From assembly GCA_018333995.1 (NCBI GenBank), contig JAGXSG010000003.1, forward strand, positions 1-64,000: a DNA stretch of 64,000 bases, written 5' to 3'. This document shows, piece by piece, positions 1 to 7,871 of the stretch. The position numbers and the translations under genes are program-made. Source of the stretch: Clostridiales bacterium. Its GTDB lineage: Bacteria > Actinomycetota > Coriobacteriia > Anaerosomatales > SLCP01. Numbering within the stretch: the stretch's first letter is position 1; every line of letters starts with the position of its first letter. Under the pieces are notes generated by a model, which was not told the DNA's origin, did not search any database, and was given only the letters and a program-made list of their open reading frames with translations.

Positions 1-107
1 TCGTCCTGTGGATTCTGGGGATAGTGTGGACAAGCCGCCCTGCTCAGACCGCACAAACGCTGCGATCGACCGCTTGTCACATCGGTGCGCGGATCTCACG
101 ATTTCCG

Positions 108-135
108 TTGCTTCTCGCCCGGGATGGCGCATAAT
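108..135 (+). promoter_or_regulatory. candidate sigma70-type promoter
   Basis: TTGCTT (108-113) and CATAAT (130-135) are separated by 16 bp, a reasonable match to a housekeeping promoter. No convincing gene follows: the first ATG (165) opens only a 23-codon frame ending at 236 and has no clear ribosome site. The rest of 1-296 shows no gene I can support. It may be the regulatory remnant of a gene lost from this decaying island. Confidence 0.28.
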
Positions 136-296
136 CCTACTTGCGAGGTCGTTGAAGAACTCAGATGGGCCGAAGCCGCAAGGTGGACGGTTCGTTCGAG
201 GAAAGCAGCGGCCTCGCGCTTTTTGCGCTCATGTGACCCCCGCAAGGGCGCACCGCAATCTCAAGATGAGTATATCCACGCCAGGGACGACATTGC

Positions 297-463
297 CTAA
301 CACCTCACGGGGAAGTCGCGTACGACAATCTCGACACCGGACGTGACCGCTTCCTCCACGATGCGCTCGACCTCCCTGAGGACGATCGTGGTCCGGTCCC
401 GTCGACGGTGACGGTTGTCGTCCCCATAACGGTCGGGCCGGCCGCACACACAGCGCACTTCAT
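297..463 (-). pseudogene. decayed YgiT/MqsA-type zinc-finger antitoxin-like gene
   Basis: A GGAGG ribosome site (469-473) precedes an ATG at 463. The first 22 codons begin MKCAVCAAGPTVMGTTTVTV, the typical start of YgiT/MqsA-type zinc-finger proteins with the first CxxC. The reading then shifts frame near position 400 and continues as DRTTIVLREV followed by ERIVEEAVTSGVEIVVRDF, which resembles the end of the same family. The second CxxC block (usually VCxxCGE) is missing. The total length of 167 nt is not a multiple of three. I therefore see one frameshift and an internal deletion. Such proteins are usually antitoxins beside a DUF4258-type toxin, but I see no intact partner here. Confidence 0.5.
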
Positions 464-624
464 CGCCGCCTCCTGAAGCCCTCGTGCCAGCGCCGGGCAC
501 TCGGTCGGTACACAGTCACTACGGTTATCGCATTGCTCGGCCGAGAAGACGGCTCCTCAACTCCCGTCGCTCACTCCCCACCCGAGGCCCATAGGCTGAG
601 CGCATTCTTGCGCCTTCGCGCAGC

Positions 625-647
625 AAGTACTAATCCGAGTGGTACTT
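625..647. promoter_or_regulatory. inverted repeat upstream of higB
   Basis: AAGTAC (625-630) and GTACTT (642-647) form a perfect inverted repeat with an 11 bp spacer, about 95 bp before the higB start. It differs in sequence from the two TTTACC/GGTAAA repeats closer to the gene. It could be another regulator's site or chance. Confidence 0.25.
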
Positions 648-679
648 ATTCCACGAGGCAGCAAGTTTCGGGATTGTCC

Positions 680-723
680 TTTACCAATCCGGTAAACTCT
701 TGTACCTTTACCATATCGGTAAA
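680..723. promoter_or_regulatory. paired operator-like inverted repeats of higBA
   Basis: Two near-identical palindromes, TTTACC-N5-GGTAAA, lie at 680-696 and 707-723, centre to centre 27 bp apart and ending 18 bp before the higB start. Antitoxins of the HigA family usually repress their own operon by binding such repeats over the promoter. The sequence shows the repeats directly; binding by the HigA at 1067 is inference. Confidence 0.6.
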
Positions 724-741
724 GTCCGGGGACGAGGTCTC

Positions 742-1077
742 ATGGAGGTCGACTACGCCACGAAGAAGCTCGCTGACACCCTCACCCAGCACAAACGGAG
801 GGTGCGAGAGTATGGCGCCCTCGCCGAGAAGATCCACCGCCGCATACTGGAGCTGATAGCGGCTGACACCCTCGAGGTTATGCGCTTCGCTCCGGGCAGA
901 TGTCACGAACTGAAAGGTGACAGGGCTGGTCAACTCGCGGTCAGCATCACCGGCAACGTCCGTCTCGTCTTTCGGCCGCACGATGACCCTCCCCCTACGA
1001 AAGACGATGGCGGCCTCGACTGGACAGCTGTCACGGCGATCACCATCTTGGAGGTAACGGACTACCATGGCGACTAA
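742..1077 (+). CDS. higB: HigB-like RelE-superfamily toxin
   Basis: This 111-residue protein resembles RelE/HigB toxins, ribosome-dependent mRNA interferases. The C-terminal half carries the family pattern of a basic strand followed by GRCHELKGDRAGQLAVSI and NVRLVFRP, the small beta-sheet core. The start at ATG 742 was preferred over one at 700 because GAGG lies just upstream and because it leaves the palindromic operators outside the coding region. The stop overlaps the start of the downstream antitoxin by 11 bp, so the two are translationally coupled, toxin first as in classic higBA. At 111 residues it is slightly longer than a typical HigB (about 92-100). Confidence 0.75.
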   Translation: MEVDYATKKLADTLTQHKRRVREYGALAEKIHRRILELIAADTLEVMRFAPGRCHELKGDRAGQLAVSITGNVRLVFRPHDDPPPTKDDGGLDWTAVTAITILEVTDYHGD

Positions 1078-2158
1078 GTACACCTACGACCCTAGAACCG
1101 ACCTGCCTGTCGCTCCAGGAGAGACCATCCGGGAGATTCTCGAAGAGCGGGGAATCCTGCAGGCCGACTTCGCCGTGCGCCTAGGCAAGACCGAGAAGTT
1201 CGTGAGCCAGCTCGTCAACGGCAGGGCCTCGCTCACGCATGACACTGCTATCGAGCTGGAGAGGGTTCTTGGAGTCCCGTCATCATTCTGGAACAAGCTC
1301 GAGTCTATCTACCGCGATGCACTTGCACATCAGCGCCAGAAGACCGATGCGGCGGCACAGGCCGAGTGGGCGAAGTCGTTTCCACTCAAAGTAATGGAAT
1401 CGCACGGCTGGATCGCGCGCGAAACCGGTTCAGCCGAGCAGGCCGAGGAGCTCCTCCGCTACTTCGGTGTCGCCACGATCGATGCCTACCAAGACTACTG
1501 GGGCGCGGATAAGCGGCTCGCCGCACGAATGAGCACGGCCTACACCGCCGAGACGCCCGCCATCACCGCATGGCTGCGCGCGGGAGAGCGCCAGGCGGAA
1601 GGGATTCGCACCGAACCGTTCAACGAGGCGGCGTTCCGCGAAGTTCTTGGTGAACTGCGCTCAGCGACCAGTATGCACCCGGAGGAGTGGCAGCCCATCA
1701 TAGTGAAACGCTGCGCCGCCGCCGGTGTCGCCGTCGTGTTCGTGCCCGATCTACCCAGGACCCGCTGTCACGCGGTCAGCTGGTGGGCTAACCGGTCACG
1801 TGCGGTGATTCAGCTTGGTCTCAGATACAAAACCGATGACCAGTTGTGGTTCAGCTTCTTCCACGAGGCGGGACACGTGCTCCTGGACGAACGGCGCAGC
1901 GGTCGCATCTCTGACCTCAACGGCGACCCGCTAGCCGAGGAACGAGCGAACGCATTCGCCGCCGACTTCCTGATCCCGCCCGAGAACTACGAAGCGTTCA
2001 GGTCGCAACCCGGTCGCCTGAGCAAGACCAGCGTGAAGGCATTCGCCGAGGAGATCGGAATCGCACCGAGCATCTTAGTCGGACGACTGCAGCGCGAGGG
2101 GGTCATTCCGTTCAGCCACATGAACGCCCTCAAGACGAAGCTGGATTGGACCGGCTAG
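1067..2158 (+). CDS. higA: HigA-type antitoxin fused to ImmA/IrrE metallopeptidase
   Basis: The protein has 363 residues. Residues about 15-75 form an XRE/HigA helix-turn-helix (ETIREILEERGI, then FVSQLVNGRASLT). Residues about 200-330 form an M78 ImmA/IrrE zinc peptidase domain with HEAGH at 266-270 and the downstream EERANAFAADFLIP helix. Plain HigA antitoxins stop after about 100 residues, so the peptidase is an added module; related fused proteins are known. It overlaps the toxin gene by 11 bp, with GGAGG at 1050-1054. The likely role is toxin neutralisation and autorepression. The peptidase might cleave a regulator or the antitoxin itself; this is inference. Confidence 0.8.
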   Translation: MATKYTYDPRTDLPVAPGETIREILEERGILQADFAVRLGKTEKFVSQLVNGRASLTHDTAIELERVLGVPSSFWNKLESIYRDALAHQRQKTDAAAQAEWAKSFPLKVMESHGWIARETGSAEQAEELLRYFGVATIDAYQDYWGADKRLAARMSTAYTAETPAITAWLRAGERQAEGIRTEPFNEAAFREVLGELRSATSMHPEEWQPIIVKRCAAAGVAVVFVPDLPRTRCHAVSWWANRSRAVIQLGLRYKTDDQLWFSFFHEAGHVLLDERRSGRISDLNGDPLAEERANAFAADFLIPPENYEAFRSQPGRLSKTSVKAFAEEIGIAPSILVGRLQREGVIPFSHMNALKTKLDWTG

Positions 2159-2167
2159 CTCTTGCGG

Positions 2168-2617
2168 TTATGAGGACTTCCACCCCGCACCCTCCTCGGC
2201 GGCCATCTGTGGCTGCTCGGCCTGGGCCGCCTCGGCGAGGAAGTCGTCCTCTTCGTGCTTGCCTTCGCTTCGGCTCTTCTCGACGCGCACCATCACGGGG
2301 ATGCGGGTGAAGAGTCCGGAGAGCAGCGCCTCTCCAGTGTTGAGATTGGGCAGCGTCATCGCCTCGTCCTCGCCCATCGTCTCGACCACGTCGCGGATGT
2401 AGCGCTGGTCGTTGGGGTTGACGATGCGCAGGACGAGGAAGCTGTTGGCCTGCGAGAGCACGGTCGCGTCGATGCGGCTCGGGCGCTGCGAGATGAAGAC
2501 GAGGCCCATGCCGTACTTGCGGCCCTCGGTGGCGATCTGCTTGATGATGGGGAGCGAGGGTGCGCCGGAGCCATCGATGCGGTTGGGGACGTGGCGTGGT
2601 AGTGAGCGTATCCCCAA
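2168..2617 (-). pseudogene. HerA-type ATPase, C-terminal fragment
   Basis: The encoded 149 residues match only the end of a HerA/DUF87 hexameric translocase ATPase: PSLPIIKQIATEGRKYGMGL, then FISQRPSRIDATVLSQANSF, NPNDQRYIRDVV and the ETMGEDEAMTLPNLNTGEAL block with the arginine-finger region. The barrel domain, Walker A and Walker B motifs that should precede it are absent. The first about 13 residues (from the ATG at 2617) do not look like HerA, so the homology begins near 2578. This is a truncated remnant of a roughly 500-600 residue gene. HerA is often part of HerA-nuclease or HerA-SIR2 defence systems; no partner survives here. Confidence 0.7.
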
Positions 2618-2714
2618 GCGTCATCATGTCCGAGCTCGACGAGAAAGTAGCCGACGTCCTCCAGAGCGGCAGCCTCCTACGATCGAAAGAACGGTCTGAT
2701 TCAATCGTCTTCGA

Positions 2715-4175
2715 CTAGCGATCATCGAGTACGACCTGCCCGTCGAAATTGACGTAGACCGGCGTGATCGATCCTCGTTTCTCACCTACGCCCACGCGAT
2801 ACATGACCACAAACTGCGACCGCAGCATCGCCCCGAACGAGTTCTGGCTGTCCACATAGCCGGATACACGAACCTCTCCGGATTCCTTCTCGAACCCCCA
2901 TCCGTCGAGGGGGCTCAGGAAGCTGCCCGGAAACTTCGCAGTGCTGGGAGACTTCAAGATTGCCTTGATCAGGATTTCCGTGCGGGCTTTAATCTCCGTG
3001 GGACCGCCTACATCGTCCCAGTACACGTAGTCAATGTTCCGCTTACCGCCCGAGTACAGCTTATCGAGATTCTCGTCCATCACTTCCGAGACCTCGTCTC
3101 CACGAAACATCACACCGTAACGCACGCCGACCATCGAGTCCCGCGATTCGACCAGGAACGTATCACCCTCGTCGGTGGCATCTCGCCCGACAACCTCGCC
3201 GATGTACTTGATGCCAGCGACGTGTGCAACGTCGATGAACGCTCGCGCCTGGACGTCAGACATCCCGCCTGACGTCAACCGCTGATACTCTTCCGTCCCC
3301 CGAACTGCCTCGAGAGCCGCCTGTCGCTCGGCCTCATCTTGTGCTGCCCGTTCCTCTTCGGCCCGCCTCTTCTCCTGCGCGAGCTCAGCCTCTCGCTCAG
3401 CCGATTCCTTCTGAACTGTCGCGACTCGCTCCGCCTCGAGCCTCTCCTGCTCTGCAATGCTCTCAGCCTCCAGTCGCTCTTGATCTGCGAGCCGTTGCTG
3501 TTCCTCTCTCTCGAGACGGGCGGCCCGCTCCCGTTCCTGCTCCTGCTGCTGCGCAAGCCGTTGCGCTTCAGCCTCTGCCTTATACGACGGCGAGTGCAGC
3601 GAGTCAGCAACAGCAAAGCTCACGAAGAACAGAATCAAACACGTAGCGAACCCGATGGCATTAGCAAGCACGTTCCTTCGCTTGAAGAGAGGAAGTCTTT
3701 CCCTGTAGCCGAAATCCGACAGCGCGAGCGCGGGAGTTATCAGCAAGAGGGAGAGCATCACGCCCTTGAGCACCTGAAGGAAGATGTCTCGAGCATCGGC
3801 TGAGGGCGATGCGGATGGCAAAACCGCGAAGAGCGTGAAGAGCAGCCAGAACACGTAGTATGCCAATGCAAGCACCATCTTGACCGGACTCCGCGACCTG
3901 AAGCCAAGGAGTCTGCCGCTGCGACAATCTGGAATCTCTGCACTCGCGTTTTCGTCCACCCGAAGAGAAATCGCCCATACGCGCATGTCTTCCGAGAGCC
4001 ACGCAATCTGATCGAACGCGTCGTACTCAAGCACCTGTTCGAGCGTTACTGAAGTCCCGCCGATGGCGAATGCCCCGCTGAGGTGGTCGTACGTCAACTC
4101 CCGGCCATCAACGTACGTGCCGATCTGCTGCATCCCACTCCCTTGTCCAGCGCTTGTGTTCTCGTACAAGTCCAT
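2715..4175 (-). CDS. membrane protein with coiled coil and C-terminal globular domain, function unknown
   Basis: The protein has 486 residues. The ATG at 4175 was chosen because AGGGGG lies 7 bp upstream and because earlier in-frame starts run into the preceding HNH gene. An N-terminal soluble part (residues 1-95) is followed by three hydrophobic segments: MVLALAYYVFWLLFTLFAVL, a segment around LKGVMLSLLLITPALAL, and NAIGFATCLILFFVSFAVA. Next comes a charged coiled coil of about 100 residues rich in E, R, Q and A, then a globular C-terminal domain of about 170 residues with many aromatic and beta-like stretches. I do not recognise the C-terminal domain. It lies 73 bp downstream of the HNH nuclease on the same strand, so co-expression and a defence or sensor role are possible but unproven. 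Confidence 0.65.
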   Translation of the reverse strand: MDLYENTSAGQGSGMQQIGTYVDGRELTYDHLSGAFAIGGTSVTLEQVLEYDAFDQIAWLSEDMRVWAISLRVDENASAEIPDCRSGRLLGFRSRSPVKMVLALAYYVFWLLFTLFAVLPSASPSADARDIFLQVLKGVMLSLLLITPALALSDFGYRERLPLFKRRNVLANAIGFATCLILFFVSFAVADSLHSPSYKAEAEAQRLAQQQEQERERAARLEREEQQRLADQERLEAESIAEQERLEAERVATVQKESAEREAELAQEKRRAEEERAAQDEAERQAALEAVRGTEEYQRLTSGGMSDVQARAFIDVAHVAGIKYIGEVVGRDATDEGDTFLVESRDSMVGVRYGVMFRGDEVSEVMDENLDKLYSGGKRNIDYVYWDDVGGPTEIKARTEILIKAILKSPSTAKFPGSFLSPLDGWGFEKESGEVRVSGYVDSQNSFGAMLRSQFVVMYRVGVGEKRGSITPVYVNFDGQVVLDDR

Positions 4176-4248
4176 CCGACATCCCCCTGTGTCGACGAAA
4201 CGCAGATTGCGCTCCAGCCGAAACGCGGCTCCCGCCCCGCTCGTGACC

Positions 4249-5184
4249 CTACCCCCGCCATACTTCCTCCACATGCCACGCGAGCAGTTCACGGTCCGGC
4301 TGCAACTCCTGTGCGGCTGGCACGTAGAGCTGCCGGCCAGCCTCAGCATAGTAGGTACGCCCGTTGTGGAAGTCGTCATACAATGCATCGCTGATAGCGA
4401 AGCGGTACTCCGACGTGACGGTCACATAACCGAGGTCAAACAACTTGTGGATGTCGCTGCGCAGGAGTAAACCGTTGCACACGTCATGCGTGCCGCCCGC
4501 CGAGTAGGGCTTGATGTGTGCGGCTTCGAGCACGGGCAGCGAATGCTCCCCGGTCACCGCGCACGCGCGATCATAGGCGTCAAGGACAGACACGCGAAAG
4601 ATGCCCTGGCCGAGCCTCGGTGCAACGAGCGCGGGTTCGCCGTAGCGGTCGGCGGGGACTTCGGCAATGCCTAGCTGTCCGCCCAGCCCGGCGGAGCGCT
4701 CGAGGCATGCGGTGAAGATCCGCAGTCCCTCGCCTGTAGTGAGATCCTCGCCTCGACCGCTCACGATATTGGGAGCCCAGTCATCCGGTTCACGAATCCA
4801 GAGGGCCTCAGGGAAGAAGATCGGACTCGCGACCATGATGCAACCGATGTGGTAGTCGCCGGGGCGCTCGGGCGGGACACTCTTGTTGCGCCTACGGTAG
4901 CACTCGATGCGGGCACGCATCTCGTCGAAGTCACGAGCGCCGTTTGTGATCCCGAAGCTCTCCCACGCAAGCCACGCAGGCAGCACACTGAACCGGGCGA
5001 AGTAGCCGAAGCCGGCAATGGCGTTGTGCGGTGCCTTCAGGCGGAAGAAGAACGGTTCACCGGGCCGGATCGCCTTGAAACCTCGGCCGCCTGACGGCTG
5101 CCAGAAGTTGACCTCGTCGAGCGAGGGCTGGCTGCCGAGGAACCGGTACCACTCGTAGTCGGTGTTGCCGATGTAGCCCCGCAT
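4249..5184 (-). CDS. HNH endonuclease (HNH_2 type)
   Basis: The protein has 311 residues. The C-terminal third holds an HNH_2-like site: LEAAHIKPYSAGGTHDVCNG followed by LLLRSDIHKLFDLGYV, giving the AH-IKP, N and H residues typical of putative restriction endonucleases. The N-terminal about 200 residues (MRGYIGNTDYEWYRFLGSQP) are a separate domain, perhaps for DNA recognition; I do not assign it. GGAGG sits 5 bp before the ATG. It is divergent from the helicase at 5332 and upstream of the membrane coiled-coil gene, so it may head a two-gene unit in the accessory island. Confidence 0.75.
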   Translation of the reverse strand: MRGYIGNTDYEWYRFLGSQPSLDEVNFWQPSGGRGFKAIRPGEPFFFRLKAPHNAIAGFGYFARFSVLPAWLAWESFGITNGARDFDEMRARIECYRRRNKSVPPERPGDYHIGCIMVASPIFFPEALWIREPDDWAPNIVSGRGEDLTTGEGLRIFTACLERSAGLGGQLGIAEVPADRYGEPALVAPRLGQGIFRVSVLDAYDRACAVTGEHSLPVLEAAHIKPYSAGGTHDVCNGLLLRSDIHKLFDLGYVTVTSEYRFAISDALYDDFHNGRTYYAEAGRQLYVPAAQELQPDRELLAWHVEEVWRG

Positions 5185-5331
5185 GGAGGCCTCCCCGCGC
5201 CTCGTCCGCTACACACCTCTGCGGAGGAGGATAGCATGAGTGCGCCGACCAACTGCCCGCTCCACCTGAGGCTCGCTCGCCCATTCTGCTACCCTGAGCG
5301 CACCCACAACCCGTCCCCTCGGGAGCCGCCG

Positions 5332-7299
5332 ATGCTCGTCTACCAGGCCACCAAGCAGGAGTTCATGGATGATGTGGACCGCGACGCCATCGTCGACCAC
5401 ATCACGGCAGCATTCGAGCGCAAGGTTCATCGCGCCAACCCCCGTGAGGTGGAGTCTTGGCGCAACTCGATGCAGTACATGTATCGCGTACTCAACACTG
5501 ACGCCCTTCCCGGTGGCTGCGGCGTGGCCATCGAGTTCGGCGTGCCATACACGAGCAGCCGCATCGACTTCCTATTCACTGGAAGACACGACGACGAGCG
5601 TGACTCGGCGGTCATCGTCGAACTCAAGCAGTGGAGCGAACTTGAAGCGGTCCCGGAGAAAGACGCGATCATCCGAACCTTCGTCGGCGGCGCGCACCGC
5701 GAGGTCTCTCACCCCTCGTATCAGGCGTGGTCGTACGCGCGGATGATCGAGGACTACAACGAGGCGGTCCGTGACGCACAGATCGAACTCATTCCCTGCG
5801 CATACCTGCACAACTATCGCGCCGCCGAGGGCTACGACCCCCTCCTCGACCCCGCGTACCTCGAATACCTCGAGCGCGCGCCTGCGTTCTGCCACGGTGA
5901 TGCGCTCGCGCTACGGGACTTCATCTGCCGTCACATCACCCACGCCGACGACGGCCAGGTGCTCTACCACATCGAGAGCGGTCGGCTGCGCCCGTCGAAG
6001 TCACTGCAAGATGCGCTCTCCAGCATGCTCGACGGCAACCAGGAGTTCGTGATGATCGACGACCAGAAGGTCGTCTTCGAGCAAGCCGTCTCTCTCGCGC
6101 ACGAGGCGCAGCGCACCGGCGAGAAGCACGTACTCATCATCCGAGGCGGCCCGGGCACGGGTAAGTCCGTAGTAGCCGTAAACCTACTCGTGCGCCTTAC
6201 TGCGGCGAACATGGTCGTGCAGTACGTCTCCAAGAACGCCGCACCGCGCAATGCCTACTCCGCGCTGCTTCGCGCACGCAAGCGCACCAAAGCCTACATC
6301 GACAATCTGTTCCGTGGCTCGGGCGCGTTCCACGAGCTGACTGCAGAAGCCTTCGACGCGCTGGTGGTTGACGAAGCCCACCGCCTGAACGAGAAGTCGG
6401 GCATGTACGGCAACCTCGGCGAGAACCAGATCAAGGAACTCATCTCGGCGGCGCGGTTCACGGTCTTCTTCATCGATGAGAGTCAGCGCGTGACCCTGCG
6501 CGATGCCGGGACCGTCTCCGACATCCACGCGCACGCCCTCGCACTCAGCGCGCACGTCCACGAGACCGACCTGTTCTCGCAGTTCCGCTGCAACGGCTCG
6601 GAGGGCTACCTCACGTGGCTCGACGACGTCCTGGGAATCCGTCCTGCCGAGGAGCAGATCACGAACCTCGACTACGACTTCCGCGTCTTCGACGACCCAA
6701 ACGAGATGCACGCCGAGATCGAGCGACTGAACGAGACCGCCAACAAGTCGCGTGTCGTGGCCGGCTACTGCTGGGACTGGGACGGCTCGAAGCGCTCCGA
6801 CCCCGGCCACCACGACATCGACATGCCGCAGCACGGCTACAAGCGGTCGTGGAACCTCGGCTCGACGCCCACGTGGGCGATCGACGAGGGCTCGGTCGAT
6901 CAGGTGGGCTGCATCCACACCTGCCAGGGGCTTGAGTTCGACTACGTGGGCGTGATCGTCGGCGACGACATGCGATCCGAGGACGGCCGGATCGTCACCG
7001 ACGCCGCCGCGCGCTCGAAGATGGACTCCTCGCTCAAAGGTATCAAGAAGCTCGCGAGGGACGATTCCGAACGCGCCGCTCGCATCGCAGACGAGCTGAT
7101 TCGCAACACCTACCGCGTGCTCATGACGCGTGGCATGAAGGGGTGCTTCGTGTTCTGCACGGATGCAGCGTTGGCGGAGTGGATGCGGAAGCAGGTGCCA
7201 GACGGGGTAGGTGTTGGTTACGTGCCCGTCTCCACCGCGCCACCCATAGCCGCTGAAGGCTTGGCCGCCGCCACTACCCAAGACCCGCTGGAGGGCTGA
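5332..7299 (+). CDS. nuclease-helicase protein, DUF2075 (Schlafen group 3-like) family
   Basis: The protein has 655 residues. The N-terminus carries a PD-(D/E)xK-like pattern: D79 in SRIDFLF and VIVELKQW with E97 and K99. A superfamily 1-like helicase of the DUF2075 type follows: Walker A RGGPGTGKSVV near 272-279, Walker B/DEAH-like VVDEAHRL near 347, FIDESQRVTLRDAG, and the late TCQGLEFDYVGVIVGDD and NTYRVLMTRGMKG motifs. The start at ATG 5332 was chosen over 5236 because MLVYQATKQEF fits as a family N-terminus and GGGAG lies 8 bp upstream. It ends 5 bp before a MazG-like gene, indicating an operon. Its role is unknown; the domain mix suggests nucleic-acid processing or phage defence. Confidence 0.8.
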   Translation: MLVYQATKQEFMDDVDRDAIVDHITAAFERKVHRANPREVESWRNSMQYMYRVLNTDALPGGCGVAIEFGVPYTSSRIDFLFTGRHDDERDSAVIVELKQWSELEAVPEKDAIIRTFVGGAHREVSHPSYQAWSYARMIEDYNEAVRDAQIELIPCAYLHNYRAAEGYDPLLDPAYLEYLERAPAFCHGDALALRDFICRHITHADDGQVLYHIESGRLRPSKSLQDALSSMLDGNQEFVMIDDQKVVFEQAVSLAHEAQRTGEKHVLIIRGGPGTGKSVVAVNLLVRLTAANMVVQYVSKNAAPRNAYSALLRARKRTKAYIDNLFRGSGAFHELTAEAFDALVVDEAHRLNEKSGMYGNLGENQIKELISAARFTVFFIDESQRVTLRDAGTVSDIHAHALALSAHVHETDLFSQFRCNGSEGYLTWLDDVLGIRPAEEQITNLDYDFRVFDDPNEMHAEIERLNETANKSRVVAGYCWDWDGSKRSDPGHHDIDMPQHGYKRSWNLGSTPTWAIDEGSVDQVGCIHTCQGLEFDYVGVIVGDDMRSEDGRIVTDAAARSKMDSSLKGIKKLARDDSERAARIADELIRNTYRVLMTRGMKGCFVFCTDAALAEWMRKQVPDGVGVGYVPVSTAPPIAAEGLAAATTQDPLEG

Positions 7300-7304
7300 T
7301 ACCT

Positions 7305-7646
7305 ATGCTCAACGACCTCACTCGCCGCATCGTCGAATTCCGTGACGAACGCGACTGGAAGCAGTACCACTCACCGCGCAACCTCGCAGCCTCGATCACG
7401 ATTGAAGCCGCGGAGCTGCTTGAGTGCTTCCAGTGGAGCAGTGACGAGACCATCACCGAAGATGTCGCCCGCCGCCGTGACCAGATCGAGGCCGAGATTG
7501 CCGACGTGCTCATCTACGCGCTCCTGCTCGCACACGACACCGGCATCGACCCGGTTGCCGCTATCGAACGCAAGCTCGCAGCGAATGATGCGAAGTACCC
7601 GGCGGATAAGGCACGCGGGAAGCGGAACAAGTACACGGAGCTGTAG
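7305..7646 (+). CDS. MazG-like nucleotide pyrophosphohydrolase
   Basis: This 113-residue all-alpha NTP-PPase is of the short MazG-like/dCTPase type. The metal-binding helices are visible as ITIEAAELLECFQWS (ExxE) and EIEAEIADVLIYALLLA (ExxD). It should hydrolyse (d)NTPs to monophosphate and pyrophosphate. Its ribosome site GGAGGG lies within the end of the helicase gene, and the two are separated by 5 bp, so they are co-translated. This pairing suggests that nucleotide clean-up or depletion goes with the nuclease-helicase, but this is inference. Confidence 0.8.
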   Translation: MLNDLTRRIVEFRDERDWKQYHSPRNLAASITIEAAELLECFQWSSDETITEDVARRRDQIEAEIADVLIYALLLAHDTGIDPVAAIERKLAANDAKYPADKARGKRNKYTEL

Positions 7647-7801
7647 TCCCCATCACGCCACCGTGCGTGCCCGTGCCCAGGCGGCCGACCGCAAGCAGGA
7701 CACTCTGGTGCCTGTCGCGACACTCCGCAGGAAGCGCATCGCGGCCAACCAGGATCAACCGGAGCGTCACATTCGGCACAGTACTCTTCGTGATATGACA
7801 T
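7514..7801 (-). CDS. small zinc-ribbon ORF, possibly truncated
   Basis: From ATG 7801, preceded by AGGGGG, the frame encodes MSYHEEYCAECDAPVDPGW, then PRCASCG and ECPACGRP. That gives three CxxC knuckles in about 35 residues, the pattern of zinc-ribbon proteins. After about residue 50 the frame runs antisense through the end of the MazG gene and loses any recognisable character. The real protein is therefore either very short and truncated or a remnant whose 3' end was lost at the junction with the MazG gene. The three CxxC pairs and the good ribosome site argue against pure chance. Confidence 0.3.
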   Translation of the reverse strand: MSYHEEYCAECDAPVDPGWPRCASCGVSRQAPECPACGRPPGHGHARWRDGDYSSVYLFRFPRALSAGYFASFAASLRSIAATGSMPVSCASRSA

Positions 7802-7871
7802 CAGACCCCCTGAGTCGAGCCAACAACGTGGCGATTCAGTTGAAGCGCTTCCCTCTAATACAGCGCCATCA

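Noticed and set aside
165-236. 23-codon frame after the candidate promoter at 108-135
   Set aside because: No ribosome site, no recognisable sequence and very short. It is noted only as possible gene debris.
2626-2718. 30-codon frame MSELDEKV on the plus strand
   Set aside because: No ribosome site. I could not tie it to a family, so it is mentioned only as part of the HerA scar.
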